Shown here one piece after another: positions 8,161-16,653 of a stretch of 64,000 nt of DNA. This DNA comes from Clostridiaceae bacterium (lineage in GTDB: Bacteria; Bacillota; Clostridia; Lachnospirales; Lachnospiraceae): positions 1 to 64,000 of the forward strand of contig QXWR01000007.1 of the NCBI GenBank assembly GCA_009911065.1, given 5' to 3'. The first letter of the stretch is position 1. The number at the start of each line of letters is the position of its first letter. Under the pieces are notes generated by a model. It ran no database searches. It was given only the letters and a program-made list of their open reading frames with translations, and had not been told where the DNA came from. The translations under genes and the position numbers were made by a program.

Positions 8161-9903
8161 TTATTTTCCAAACAAGGTTCCAAGAATCCCCCGGCCAAGC
8201 GCTGCTCCCAAATTGCCTCCCAGCTTCTTTCCAAAGCTGCCTCCCACATTTTTTCCAATCTCATTCCCAACTTCTCTTCCAATGGTTCCGGCAGCTGTCT
8301 TTGCCACACTGGCCACAGCCTGTTTTTTGGCCCGTTTTGCCGCTTCCTGCTCTTTTTGAATGGCTTTTTCCTGGCGTTCCGCCTCCTTTTTAGCCTCTCT
8401 CTCCCGGCGTTCGGCTTCTTTTTTGGCCTCTCTTTCCTGACGCTCGGCCTCTTTTTTCGCTTCTCTTTCCTGGCGTTCGGCCTCTTTTTTCGCTTCTTTT
8501 TCCCGCTGTTCGGCTTCCTTTTGGGCCGCTTTCTCTGCCTCTAATCTGGCTTTTTCCTCTTCCTTTTTCTTTTGCTCCTCTGCCAACAGCCGCTCCTGTC
8601 TGGCCGCCTCCTCATTTCCTTTTCTCAGAAGAAACTCATAGGCGGAATCCCGGTCAATCATCACTCCATACTTGGCATACAGCATATTATCCTGAACCTG
8701 TCGCTTCCTTTCCTCTTCCCCAATAGGTCCTAACTGGCTTTGAGGCGGCAGGATTTTCGCCCGCCAAACCACAGACGGCGACCCGTCTTCCTGTAAAAAA
8801 GACACCAGCGCCTCTCCGATTCCCAGCTGGGTCAGCACCTCTTTTGTGTCAAACTCCGGGTTGATCCGGAAGGAACTGGCTGCGGCACGAACCGCCTTCT
8901 GATCGGCCGGCGTATAAGCATGAAGAGCATGTTGGATTTTATTTCCCAGCTGCCCTAACACCTCGTCTGGAATATCACCCGGACTTTGGGTAATAAAATA
9001 GATTCCCACTCCCTTGGAGCGAATCAGCTTTACTACTTGTTCAATCTTCTGTAACAACGCTTTTGGCGCTCCCTTAAACAGCAAATGAGCTTCATCAAAA
9101 AAGAACACCATTTTAGGCCGTTCACAATCCCCGGCTTCCGGAAGCACCTCAAACAGCTCTGACATCATCCACAACATAAAGGTAGAATACATCATAGGAT
9201 TGTTGATGAGACTTTCGCTATGTAACACATTTACCATGCCTTTTCCGTTGTAGTCTGTGCGAAACCAGTCATGAATATCAAGAGCCGGTTCTCCGAAAAA
9301 CTGATCTGCTCCCTGTTCCTCCAAAGCCGCCAGTCCCCGAAGAATGCTGTTAATGCTCTGTCTAGGCAGACTCCCGTATCGTGCTCCGTACTCCTTATTG
9401 TTCTCCCCCACATAATTTAACATGGCACGCAGATCTTTGGTGTCCAAAAGAAGCAGGCCCTCATCATCTGCAATCCGAAACACCACCATCAAAATATCTT
9501 CCTGAACTGCAGTCAAATCCATCAGCCGCGCCAGCAACGTCGGTCCCATCTCGCTGATGGTCGTCCGAAGAGGAAGCCCCTTCTCTCCAAAAATATCCCA
9601 AAAACAAACTGGGTAGGACTTGTATGCAAACTCCCCAGATTCCATACCTGCCTGTGCAATCCGGTTCTGCATATCTTGGGAATCGGTCCCTGGGCAGCAG
9701 AGTCCTGCCAGATCTCCCTTTACATCTGCCAGAAACACTGGCACTCCCCCATCGCTGAAGGATTCTGCCATCACCTTCAAGGTCACGGTCTTTCCCGTTC
9801 CTGTGGCCCCTGCAATCAATCCATGCCGATTTGCCATTTTGGGAAGAATCCCAAGTCTCTGGCCGCCGCTGGAAGCTACCCAAATTTGATTTTCATAAAA
9901 CAT
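8161..9903 (-). CDS. HerA/DUF853-family P-loop ATPase with charged coiled-coil tail
   Basis: The Walker A motif GATGTGKT is at residues 32-39 and the Walker B FFFDEAHLLF near residue 260. Between and after these lie the typical DUF853 sequences LADVKGDLAGL and ITQSPGDIPDEVLGQLGNK. The family is related to HerA/FtsK-type DNA translocases but its role is not known. From about residue 430 an A/E/K/R-rich coiled coil is built from 11-residue repeats (EAKKEAERQER). A glycine-rich C-terminus with GxxxG spacing (GREVGNEIGKNVGG) follows. I chose MFYENQIW because GGAG lies eight bases upstream; an in-frame extension to 9999 lacks a site. Confidence 0.85.
   Translation of the reverse strand: MFYENQIWVASSGGQRLGILPKMANRHGLIAGATGTGKTVTLKVMAESFSDGGVPVFLADVKGDLAGLCCPGTDSQDMQNRIAQAGMESGEFAYKSYPVCFWDIFGEKGLPLRTTISEMGPTLLARLMDLTAVQEDILMVVFRIADDEGLLLLDTKDLRAMLNYVGENNKEYGARYGSLPRQSINSILRGLAALEEQGADQFFGEPALDIHDWFRTDYNGKGMVNVLHSESLINNPMMYSTFMLWMMSELFEVLPEAGDCERPKMVFFFDEAHLLFKGAPKALLQKIEQVVKLIRSKGVGIYFITQSPGDIPDEVLGQLGNKIQHALHAYTPADQKAVRAAASSFRINPEFDTKEVLTQLGIGEALVSFLQEDGSPSVVWRAKILPPQSQLGPIGEEERKRQVQDNMLYAKYGVMIDRDSAYEFLLRKGNEEAARQERLLAEEQKKKEEEKARLEAEKAAQKEAEQREKEAKKEAERQEREAKKEAERQEREAKKEAERREREAKKEAERQEKAIQKEQEAAKRAKKQAVASVAKTAAGTIGREVGNEIGKNVGGSFGKKLGGNLGAALGRGILGTLFGK
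8368..8520. repeat. 33-bp tandem repeats inside the DUF853 ATPase gene
   Basis: About four to five imperfect 33-bp units encode the 11-residue motif EAKKEAERQER in the coiled-coil tail. On the + strand the units read as repeats around GGCGTTCGGCCTCTTTT. Such arrays readily gain or lose copies by slippage. Confidence 0.7.
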
Positions 9904-10049
9904 GCTTTTTCTCCTCTGCTTTCTATTTATTTTCGGACCGTTTCCACCCCTCCAAAAAGGTTGATACAGGAAAAGCCATGTATCCTGTCCCGGACCCATG
10001 GCCTTATTGTATTCAATCTCCTTTTTATTCTGTCCGCTTTTTCCTTTAC

Positions 10050-10505
10050 TTAAAACAGATCAAGCTTGTTGCTGCCCTCAGAATCATCCCCATTTACCAC
10101 ATAGTAAACCGCGTTCTCTTCCGGCTTTACATAGGCAGTAACCGTGTGAATCTCTGCGCCCTCATGAGCCGCCTTGTAGGCATTTACAGCTGCAGCTGCC
10201 ACATCCTTGGCCGTGATCTCACGGGAACCATACTGAATCACCACAGAAACCTCTGGCTCTGCTGCCTTTGTCTCCAAAACTGCTTCTTCTTTCACTGGTT
10301 CTGCCGTCTTTACTGTTTCCTCTTTTTTCACAGTTCTGGTTCTGGTCTTCTTCTCAGCAGGCTCCACAGCCTTTGTTGTTCTGGTTCTGGTCTTCTTTTC
10401 TGCAGGCTCTGCTGTCTTTGTTGTCCTGGTTCTGGTCTTCTTCTGTGCCGGCTCCACAGCCTCTATAGTTTCGACTGCCTTCTCTGTATCATTTTTTCCA
10501 GCCAT
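10050..10505 (-). CDS. DUF6465-type protein with basic histone-like repeats
   Basis: This 151-residue protein has two parts. Residues 15-65 hold three near-identical copies of an EPAEKKTRTRTTK motif (Lys/Arg/Thr-rich with Pro-Ala spacers), like the tails of bacterial histone-H1-like proteins. Residues 85-151 form a small folded domain (VVIQYGSREITAKDVAAAAV, HTVTAYVKPEENAVYYVVNG) that matches clostridial DUF6465 proteins as I know them. The repeats suggest nucleic-acid binding, which is inference. The start follows GGAGGAAATT. It is separated from the DUF853 gene by 146 bases. Confidence 0.75.
   Translation of the reverse strand: MAGKNDTEKAVETIEAVEPAQKKTRTRTTKTAEPAEKKTRTRTTKAVEPAEKKTRTRTVKKEETVKTAEPVKEEAVLETKAAEPEVSVVIQYGSREITAKDVAAAAVNAYKAAHEGAEIHTVTAYVKPEENAVYYVVNGDDSEGSNKLDLF
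10320..10470. repeat. Tandem repeats coding for the basic tail
   Basis: Three imperfect copies of a unit of roughly 42-54 bp, each containing TTCTGGTTCTGGTCTTCTT on the + strand, encode the KKTRTRT motifs of the DUF6465-type protein. They also create a cysteine/serine/leucine-rich antisense reading frame that should not be annotated. Confidence 0.7.
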
Positions 10506-11071
10506 AATTTCCTCCTCAAATTAAAAACCGCTTCTTTTCACTATATTCCTAACTTCCTACTTTGCTGCCATTCCCTAAGTTGTTGATGGCATTATAAATC
10601 CATTTCCCACTTTTGTCAATCAAATCCCTTCAATTTCCTCCCTGAAACCGTCTTTTTACAGGAATTTTGTAAAAAATTACCGCTTATTTGTAAGTCTCTC
10701 CCACTTTCTTTTAAAAAATGCAAAAATATCTCCCAAAAAACTCCCTCCAAAACCTCCCTTTCCTTATAAATCTTCCAAAAATTCCTGTTAAATGTTTATT
10801 CCTATGTAAATTGTTTCTTCTTTATGCCTGTAATATTCCTGTAAATGCCGCATTCTATCAGGCAAACTTCTTGCCTAAATATAATGTGGTCAAGACACGC
10901 TCTAAAGCATCCTTGCATTTTTACTCATCCTTATTTATACTATTCTCAAGAACCTAATGAATTTTCAACCCCTCTCGTGTTTCATCCAGACAGAAAACAA
11001 AGTTATGTGCTGTCTGGGCGGAGCATTACAGATATTTAACAAATACTCTGACACACAAAAGGAGATATGCC
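10506..11071. other. AT-rich intergenic region upstream of the OLD-family gene
   Basis: No convincing gene is present in these 566 bases. They hold a -10-like TATAAT at 10880-10885 without a clear -35, a short GGCAA/TTGCC hairpin at about 10861-10874, and a perfect 8-bp hairpin CCAGACAG / CTGTCTGG at 10986-11017, in what would be the 5' leader of the OLD-family gene. The region between 10600 and 10850 is dominated by T- and C-rich sequence with no visible signal. Confidence 0.5.
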
Positions 11072-12922
11072 ATGCAGATCGCTTCCCTTTCCATCCGCAA
11101 TTTTAAATCCATCCAGAACCTGCAGATTTCAAATACAGGAAACGCTCTCATTTTAGTAGGAAAAAATAACACCGGAAAAACCGGTATCTTAAAGGCCATC
11201 CGGGCCGCCCTTGGGAATTACGCTGTAACAGAAGGAGACTTTAACGAGAAAAATCAGAACATAGAGATTTCCATGACTTTAAAAATCTCCCATTCTGATT
11301 TGTGCCAGTTTCACGTTTTGGGAATCGTCAGTCAGTACAAACGTTTTGACACCTGGAAAAAAGATTTTTCTTCCAAGCTCCCCTCCTTTGACGGGGAATC
11401 CCTGTCCTTTACCTGCACGATTCATCCCACCCGGGGCATCCGTTACAGCGATTGTTCTCATAAACACAACCGTTTCCTTCCCCAGGTGCTCCCCCGGCTG
11501 TATTTCATTGATACACAACGGCAGCTGACATCGTTTCAGGAAGATCTTCTTATGTTTCAGGAAGATCAGCAGTTGATTCGTCTTCGGTCCAACACCTGCA
11601 TGTTTCGTTCCTCTAAAATCTGTAACCAGTGCTTTAACTGCATCGGACTAATTAACCAAAAAAGACCAGAAGATCTCCACCTGTGCGAGACAGCAAAACT
11701 TCTGGAATACAAAATGTACCAGTTAAACCTCAGCGATTTCTCCAGAAGAGTCAATGAAAACTACCTAAAAAACGGCGGTATTGAAGAAATTTTTTACACT
11801 CTTACCTGCAATCCAGACACCCTTTTTTCCGTGACTGCCAACGCCATACGTCACGGGCAGCAACAGCCGGTTCCTGTGGAAAATTTAAGCAATGGCATGA
11901 AAAGCATTTACATGCTGTCTCTTCTGGAAACCTATATTGAAGGGGAAAAACAGATTCCCAGCATCATTATGGTAGAATACCCGGAACTGTTTCTTCACCC
12001 CTCGCTCCAGAAAACTGCCGGAGCAATTCTTTACCGGCTCTCCAAGAAAAATCAGGTGATTTTTTCCACTCACTCTCCTAACCTGATTGCCAATTTTACC
12101 AGCCGTCAGCTCTGTCAGGTGATCACCGATGACCATTGCCGCTGCGCAGTCCGGGACCATGCAGACATTGACCAGATCTTAGATGATTTGGGCTATGGAG
12201 CCAATGATCTTCTCAATGTAGGTTTTGTATTCATTGTAGAAGGAAAGCAGGACAAAAACCGCCTGCCTTTGCTTTTAAAAAAATATTATCCGGAACTTCA
12301 CCGCCCAGACGGACAGTTATCCCGGATTTCCATTCTCACCACCAACAGCTGCACCAACATCAAAACCTATGCCAATTTAAAATATATGAATCAGGTATAT
12401 CTCCAAGATCAGTTTCTCATGATTCGGGACGGCGACGGCAAAGACCCAAACAAACTAGCTGCCCAGCTTTGCCAGTACTATGATGAGAGAAATGCACAGG
12501 ATATTGACAAACTGCCTAAAGTTCGCCGCCGAAATGTACTGATTTTAAAATACTACTCTTTTGAAAACTACTTTTTAAACCCTAAAATTATGGCTCGTCT
12601 TGGAATCGTAGAAAGCGAAGAAGCTTTCTGGCAGACTCTCCTTTCCAAATGGAAGGAGTATCTCCACCGGCTGTCAAGCGGCCGCCGCCTGACAGCGCTT
12701 TTGGGAAAAGATTTTGAAACCATAAACGATCTTCAAAAACATTTTGAAGCGTTTAAAATCCACATCCGCGGCCATAACCTGTACGATATTTTTTACGGTC
12801 CCTACAAGCAAGAAGAAGCCGCTTTGCTGGACCAGTACATTGACTTGGCTCCCCGCCAGGATTTCCAGGACATTCTGGATGCTGTTGAAGCTTTTCCCTT
12901 TTTTGAAAGCCGAAAGCAGTAA
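11072..12922 (+). CDS. OLD-family ATPase/TOPRIM nuclease (616 aa)
   Basis: The N-terminal SMC/RecF-like ATPase has Walker A GKNNTGKT at residues 30-37, an NLSNGMKSIYML signature-like segment, and a Walker B-like SIIMVEYPELFLHPS followed by FSTHSPNLIANF. A C-terminal TOPRIM domain follows (FIVEGKQDKNRLP, then FLMIRDGDGKDPN). OLD proteins are DNA nucleases powered by ATP, many with anti-phage roles (class 2 forms Gabija with a UvrD helicase). No helicase lies beside this gene, so it fits the stand-alone class. A cysteine group C184-x2-C187-x2-C190 plus C205 may bind a metal. The start follows AAAGGAGATATGCC. Confidence 0.82.
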   Translation: MQIASLSIRNFKSIQNLQISNTGNALILVGKNNTGKTGILKAIRAALGNYAVTEGDFNEKNQNIEISMTLKISHSDLCQFHVLGIVSQYKRFDTWKKDFSSKLPSFDGESLSFTCTIHPTRGIRYSDCSHKHNRFLPQVLPRLYFIDTQRQLTSFQEDLLMFQEDQQLIRLRSNTCMFRSSKICNQCFNCIGLINQKRPEDLHLCETAKLLEYKMYQLNLSDFSRRVNENYLKNGGIEEIFYTLTCNPDTLFSVTANAIRHGQQQPVPVENLSNGMKSIYMLSLLETYIEGEKQIPSIIMVEYPELFLHPSLQKTAGAILYRLSKKNQVIFSTHSPNLIANFTSRQLCQVITDDHCRCAVRDHADIDQILDDLGYGANDLLNVGFVFIVEGKQDKNRLPLLLKKYYPELHRPDGQLSRISILTTNSCTNIKTYANLKYMNQVYLQDQFLMIRDGDGKDPNKLAAQLCQYYDERNAQDIDKLPKVRRRNVLILKYYSFENYFLNPKIMARLGIVESEEAFWQTLLSKWKEYLHRLSSGRRLTALLGKDFETINDLQKHFEAFKIHIRGHNLYDIFYGPYKQEEAALLDQYIDLAPRQDFQDILDAVEAFPFFESRKQ

Positions 12923-12979
12923 ATAGACGAAACGTTCCCACAGCCAAATAGGCCGGGAAACGCCTCCTTTTCAATACTC

Positions 12980-13285
12980 TTACAAAATCAGCTCTGCCAA
13001 ATAAACCGCCACACAGGCGCTGATGGAAACCCGAAACAAATTTCCATCCACCCAGGCTGCAGTTACAGCCACCAAAAACCCAGCAAGCCCTGACCAGAAA
13101 GAAGACGTGGCGGTTAAAATGGCTGGGAAGGTCATTACAGACAGACTGACATAGGGGACATAATACAAAAAAGAACGGATAAAAGGGCTGCGGATCTCCT
13201 TTTTCAATAAGGTTAAAGGCAAAGCACGTACCAAATAAATGGTTGCTGCCATCACAATCAACCCCATAGCTTTACTTGTCTCCAT
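12980..13285 (-). CDS. azlD: AzlD-type branched-chain amino acid transport subunit
   Basis: This is a small (about 101-residue) membrane protein with four hydrophobic segments. It begins METSKAMGLIVMAATIYLVRALPLTLL, and the R-A-L-P motif in the first helix is typical of AzlD. It partners AzlC to form an exporter of branched-chain amino acids. An ATG at 13294 overlaps the azlC stop as TGATG but has GGAG only two bases before it; the ATG at 13285 has the same GGAG eleven bases upstream, so I chose it. The gene is last in the cbiK-cobI-azlC-azlD operon. Confidence 0.85.
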   Translation of the reverse strand: METSKAMGLIVMAATIYLVRALPLTLLKKEIRSPFIRSFLYYVPYVSLSVMTFPAILTATSSFWSGLAGFLVAVTAAWVDGNLFRVSISACVAVYLAELIL

Positions 13286-13293
13286 AATAGGCA

Positions 13294-14043
13294 TCACTCC
13301 TCTTCTTTCACCGGAAACAGCACGGCAGCCGCCCCGGAAACAATGATTGTAAGCAATATAATTTGAACCCCGGACGATAAATTTCCCAAAAAAGGAATCC
13401 AGGAAAATGCCGCGCTTGCCGCCATAGAAACCAGAACCACCCCTGCAATAATCCGGCTCTTTTTCGACGGAGGCACCACCACAGCAAGGAACATTCCATA
13501 CAAAGCCACGCCCATGGCGCTCATCATCCGAGGAGGCAGCGCCATTCCAAGCAGCGCCCCCATCACAGTGCCAGCCACCCATCCCGGCGCCGCCACCACA
13601 GTAGCCCCATACATATAACAGGGGTCCAGCTTTCCCTCCACCCCCATGGACACGGCAAAAATCTCATCCGTAACCCCGTAAGCCATAATCAGACGGTGAA
13701 AAAAAGGCCGGTCCCTGCGGACCTTCTGGGAAAGCGCCCCTGACATCAAAAGATACCGAAGATTCACCACAATCTCAGTTACAATCATCTCCACATAACC
13801 CGCCCCAGATACCAGGGCCTGTATCCCCGCAAATTGTCCCGCGCTGGCCAGCATAGCTGCTGACATAAACCCCGACTGGAACGCGTTCATCCCTGCTTTC
13901 TGAGCTGCGATTCCCAAGGTAAAAGACACCGCAAAGTATCCAAGACCAATGGGAACCCCTGCCTTCATTCCACGGAAAAACCATGTCCGTCCGTCCTTTT
14001 TTTCTCCGGCAAGACTCTGTTTTAAAGCTTCTGAATCCTTCAC
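13294..14043 (-). CDS. azlC: AzlC-family branched-chain amino acid permease
   Basis: The 249-residue protein contains the AzlC signature region GVPIGLGYFAVSFTLGIAAQKAGM followed by several helices, including QSGFMSAAMLASAGQFAG and NLRYLLMSGALS, where the family has its conserved N-x-R-x2-L-M-S segment. It should export branched-chain amino acids together with AzlD. The start codon is GTG, with AAGGA seven bases upstream, and it overlaps the cobI stop as GTGA. The tight coupling to two cobalamin-synthesis genes is unusual. Confidence 0.88.
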   Translation of the reverse strand: MKDSEALKQSLAGEKKDGRTWFFRGMKAGVPIGLGYFAVSFTLGIAAQKAGMNAFQSGFMSAAMLASAGQFAGIQALVSGAGYVEMIVTEIVVNLRYLLMSGALSQKVRRDRPFFHRLIMAYGVTDEIFAVSMGVEGKLDPCYMYGATVVAAPGWVAGTVMGALLGMALPPRMMSAMGVALYGMFLAVVVPPSKKSRIIAGVVLVSMAASAAFSWIPFLGNLSSGVQIILLTIIVSGAAAVLFPVKEEE

Positions 14044-14741
14044 GCCTCATCCTTTCCGGCTGCCTCTTTCACCACCAAAAGAGAGTAATATCCTGCCTTT
14101 TCATTAATATCTTTTGGGGATAAATACACCCGCTCCCCTTCCATACCGCAGTTCTCCACCATCCACACCTGCTGCCCGGAATCATAAAGCCACTCCTTGA
14201 CCTTTCCCAAGTTCTTCCCCATCTTCATAATCACTTTTGTACCAGGCAGAGAAAGCCCTTTTTCAATTTGTTCCGGCTGGGACAGCACATGAAACTCCTG
14301 GGAATTTTCCACCAGTCCTATGCCAAGTCGGGCTGCCGCCGCACAAAAAGAAGGCACTCCGTTTACCAGCCTGGACTCATAGCCATGAGCCAGAACCAGA
14401 CGATGAATATAAAGATAAGAAGCATACACCGTCACATCCCCCAGGTTCAAAAATCCCACTTGCTTCCCCTGGTTCAGATATTTCTCCAACAGAGCCGCCG
14501 CCTGCTCATGGTATTCCTGCTGCACCTTTTGGTCTCTGGTCATTGGAAGTTCCACTCCCACACACTCTTTGTCTTTTAACTCCGGCGCCGCCCCACAGGC
14601 AATCTGATATGCCACGCTTTTTTTCAAGTCCCGCCCCGGAGCTGCAATTACATTGCATTCTTTCATAATACGCACGGCTTTTAATGTGAGAAGCTCCGGG
14701 TCTCCCGGACCTACGCCGATGCCATATAGGATTCCTCCCAT
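14040..14741 (-). CDS. cobI: Precorrin-2/cobalt-factor II C20-methyltransferase
   Basis: The protein is a tetrapyrrole methylase: the N-terminal GVGPGDPELLTLKAV is the family's GxGPGD SAM/substrate loop, and LNLGDVTVYASYLYI and VNGVPSFCAAAARLG are the following motifs as in CobI/CbiL. It transfers a methyl group from S-adenosylmethionine to C20 of (cobalt-)precorrin-2 in corrin ring synthesis. Its 233-residue length fits. The gene lies 33 bases downstream of cbiK, whose product makes its cobalt-containing substrate, so the anaerobic (CbiL) activity is likely. No other corrin genes are in the window. Confidence 0.9.
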   Translation of the reverse strand: MGGILYGIGVGPGDPELLTLKAVRIMKECNVIAAPGRDLKKSVAYQIACGAAPELKDKECVGVELPMTRDQKVQQEYHEQAAALLEKYLNQGKQVGFLNLGDVTVYASYLYIHRLVLAHGYESRLVNGVPSFCAAAARLGIGLVENSQEFHVLSQPEQIEKGLSLPGTKVIMKMGKNLGKVKEWLYDSGQQVWMVENCGMEGERVYLSPKDINEKAGYYSLLVVKEAAGKDEA

Positions 14742-14774
14742 TGTTTTTCCCTCTCAATCTATTAATCTTGTCCT

Positions 14775-15566
14775 TTACAGCCTTTTCTCGGCCTCTTTTC
14801 CATGACGCACATACATCCTTCGAATCCCCGGATACTCTCCCAGTCCCCGCATCACACAGTCCACTTCATAGCCGCTTTTTTCAAACCGGCTCTTCCATGA
14901 CCTTTCCTCCTCTCCGGCCATATCCTTTTGCACATGCTCTCCGGCCACCACAAGAAACGGAATCAAAACCACCTTTTTTGACTGTCTCTTTTGAACCAGA
15001 ATCTCCATATTTTCCAGTGTGGGAGAAGCCTCCACCGTTCCCACCAGACAATCCGAAAATCCCTCTTCCAAAAAAGCCTGCTGCAGCTTTTCATAAGAAA
15101 CATTTGCCCTGTGCTCCGTCCCATGTCCCATAAACACCAGATCCGTCTCTGGAGACCGATACCCTTGAAACTCTCTTCCAAGAACCTGGACCGCCTCCTG
15201 ATAATCCCGGTCTTCTGCCAACAGAGGTTCTCCCCATGCAAAATGGTCAAACTGTCCCTGATACTGTCTTAAAACCGTTTCCATCCTGTCATACTCAAAT
15301 CCACAGATTACATGGGTCGTCTGCACCAGTACTGTCTTGTATCCCTCTTTGATAAGCTTCTCAAGAGCCTCCTCCACATTGTCCTCTTTTATTCCATCCC
15401 GGTTCTTTAAAATTCCAAGAATCGTGGGGCTGGTATAGGCCCGCCTAAGGTCATATCCCTCAAAAGCTGCCCCTATCTCTTTCTCAATTACATCCAGAGT
15501 TTTCTCCCTGGTCTTCTGGTGGCTGGTTCCAAAGCTTACCACCAAAACCGCCCGTTTATCTTCCAT
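14775..15566 (-). CDS. cbiK: Sirohydrochlorin cobaltochelatase CbiK
   Basis: VLVVSFGTSHQKTREKTLD opens the class II chelatase fold, and VQTTHVICGFEYD and FMGHGTEHRANVSY carry the metal-site histidines (H in TTHV and in GHGTEH) expected for CbiK. VPFLVVAGEHVQKDMAGEE-like sequence (IPFLVVAGEHVQKDMA) completes the family pattern. It inserts cobalt into sirohydrochlorin, the first step of the anaerobic B12 pathway. The start follows GGAGGAACGA. It is first in an operon with cobI, azlC and azlD. Confidence 0.92.
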   Translation of the reverse strand: MEDKRAVLVVSFGTSHQKTREKTLDVIEKEIGAAFEGYDLRRAYTSPTILGILKNRDGIKEDNVEEALEKLIKEGYKTVLVQTTHVICGFEYDRMETVLRQYQGQFDHFAWGEPLLAEDRDYQEAVQVLGREFQGYRSPETDLVFMGHGTEHRANVSYEKLQQAFLEEGFSDCLVGTVEASPTLENMEILVQKRQSKKVVLIPFLVVAGEHVQKDMAGEEERSWKSRFEKSGYEVDCVMRGLGEYPGIRRMYVRHGKEAEKRL

Positions 15567-15627
15567 TCGTTCCTCCTGCCTCTTCTACCAAAAGTACTTT
15601 TCCTTACAGCTGATACTTCGTTGCAGC

Positions 15628-15655
15628 TAAAAGGGCAGCTATAACGCTGCCGCTT
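15628..15655. promoter_or_regulatory. GC-rich hairpin in the cbiK leader
   Basis: GGGCAGC and GCTGCCG, flanked by A and T runs, form a stable stem-loop about 65 bases before the cbiK start, between that start and a -10-like TATAAT near 15670. With its T run on the + strand it looks like a terminator for rightward transcription; for leftward cbiK transcription it could act as a leader structure. It does not resemble a cobalamin riboswitch. Confidence 0.4.
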
Positions 15656-15717
15656 TTTAGACAAGATCATTATAATGGATTCAGCAGAAGAATGGAATAC
15701 CCTTTTCCTATTTTCCG

Positions 15718-15745
15718 TTGACTTTTTAATGTATTGGTTTATGAT
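15718..15745 (+). promoter_or_regulatory. Promoter of the EcoRV-like endonuclease gene
   Basis: TTGACT and TATGAT are separated by 16 bases and lie 35 bases before the start codon, which has an AAGGGGAA ribosome-binding site. No controller (C-protein) gene or C-box-like repeat was recognised. Confidence 0.55.
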
Positions 15746-15779
15746 TCTATATATAAAATAGTTTAAGGGGAATATACCA

Positions 15780-16595
15780 ATGAATGATTTTATTATGGAT
15801 GAATTTTACAAAGAAATGCAATATATTAACTTTGAAACCTATGGAATTTTAGATTCGTCTGGTATGATTCATACCTTAGGTACCGACTCTAAAATTATAG
15901 GTCGGATTTTTGAAATGTTTACTCAGCCTATTCTTGAAAAGATCGCTAAAAGACATAATATGATTTTAACAACTCCTGCATCTCAAACCGTTTATCCTGA
16001 TTTCATAATGATGAACCAAATAAATCCCAAAGGAAAAATCGCCATAGATATCAAAACAACTTATATTGAATCTGACCATTCTACCATAAAATTCACTCTT
16101 GGTTCTTTTGGTTCTTACATGCGAAATAACACCAAAAATATAGAATATAAATATACGGACTATTCCAAACATTATGTGATAGGATTTGTTTATAAACGAA
16201 ATGGAAGGGCGCAAGAAAGCAAAGTTTATGAATACAAAGATCGAGACAAAATAATCTTTCCCTTTTATGATGTAAAATATTTTATTCAGGAAAAATATAA
16301 AATTGCCGGAGACAAACCAAGCTCCGGAAACACAGAAAATATAGGTTCTTTTACTACTAAAAATTTGGATGATTTGAAAGATGGAAAAGGTCCCTTTCGT
16401 GAATTAGGCCCTGATGCATTTGATTTATACTGGAAATACTATCCCAAATACAGAACTACAAATAAACCATATACATCCTTAATGGAATTTGTTAAATGGT
16501 TTCCAAAACAAAATCCTTCTTCCGTCACTTTGCTGCACACTTACAATTACAATCAAACTTTATGCAGAATACAAACTTATGCAAAAAAACTTTAA
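15780..16595 (+). CDS. EcoRV-like type II restriction endonuclease
   Basis: The 271-residue protein is recognisably homologous to EcoRV over most of its length. Y72-P73-D74, D90 and K92 (AIDIKTTY) are the PD...D-x-K catalytic residues at exactly the EcoRV numbers, and E45 is also conserved. Other shared stretches are LGTDSK, FTLGSF with RNNTKNI, IAGD, and the recognition-loop sequence SSGNTENIGS (EcoRV has GSGNTTNIGS). This suggests cleavage of GATATC or a close variant. The protein is about 25 residues longer than EcoRV at the C-terminus. The gene is AT-rich compared with its neighbours, pointing to acquisition. The cognate methylase is convergent. Confidence 0.93.
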   Translation: MNDFIMDEFYKEMQYINFETYGILDSSGMIHTLGTDSKIIGRIFEMFTQPILEKIAKRHNMILTTPASQTVYPDFIMMNQINPKGKIAIDIKTTYIESDHSTIKFTLGSFGSYMRNNTKNIEYKYTDYSKHYVIGFVYKRNGRAQESKVYEYKDRDKIIFPFYDVKYFIQEKYKIAGDKPSSGNTENIGSFTTKNLDDLKDGKGPFRELGPDAFDLYWKYYPKYRTTNKPYTSLMEFVKWFPKQNPSSVTLLHTYNYNQTLCRIQTYAKKL

Positions 16596-16610
16596 CTACT
16601 AGATCCACAT

Positions 16611-16636
16611 AACTGCGATGAATTTTCATCGCAGTT
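16611..16636. terminator. Bidirectional hairpin between restriction and methylase genes
   Basis: A 12-bp perfect stem, AACTGCGATGAA / TTCATCGCAGTT, with a 2-base loop lies between the two convergent genes, 16 bases after the endonuclease stop and 18 before the methylase stop. T runs are short, so the strength is uncertain. Confidence 0.6.
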
Positions 16637-16653
16637 TCAGACAAAATGGCATA

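Noticed and set aside
9831-10586. Cys/Ser/Leu-rich + strand open frame opposite the DUF6465-type gene
   Set aside because: Its repeats mirror the KKTRTRT codons of the minus-strand gene; it has no start signal and no recognisable domain.
11072-12922. Gabija system
   Set aside because: The OLD-type protein is present, but no UvrD-like helicase (GajB) gene is adjacent; the next genes are azlD and azlC.
15567-15700. Cobalamin riboswitch before cbiK
   Set aside because: Only a simple GC hairpin is present. The length is too short and the conserved B12-box sequence was not seen.
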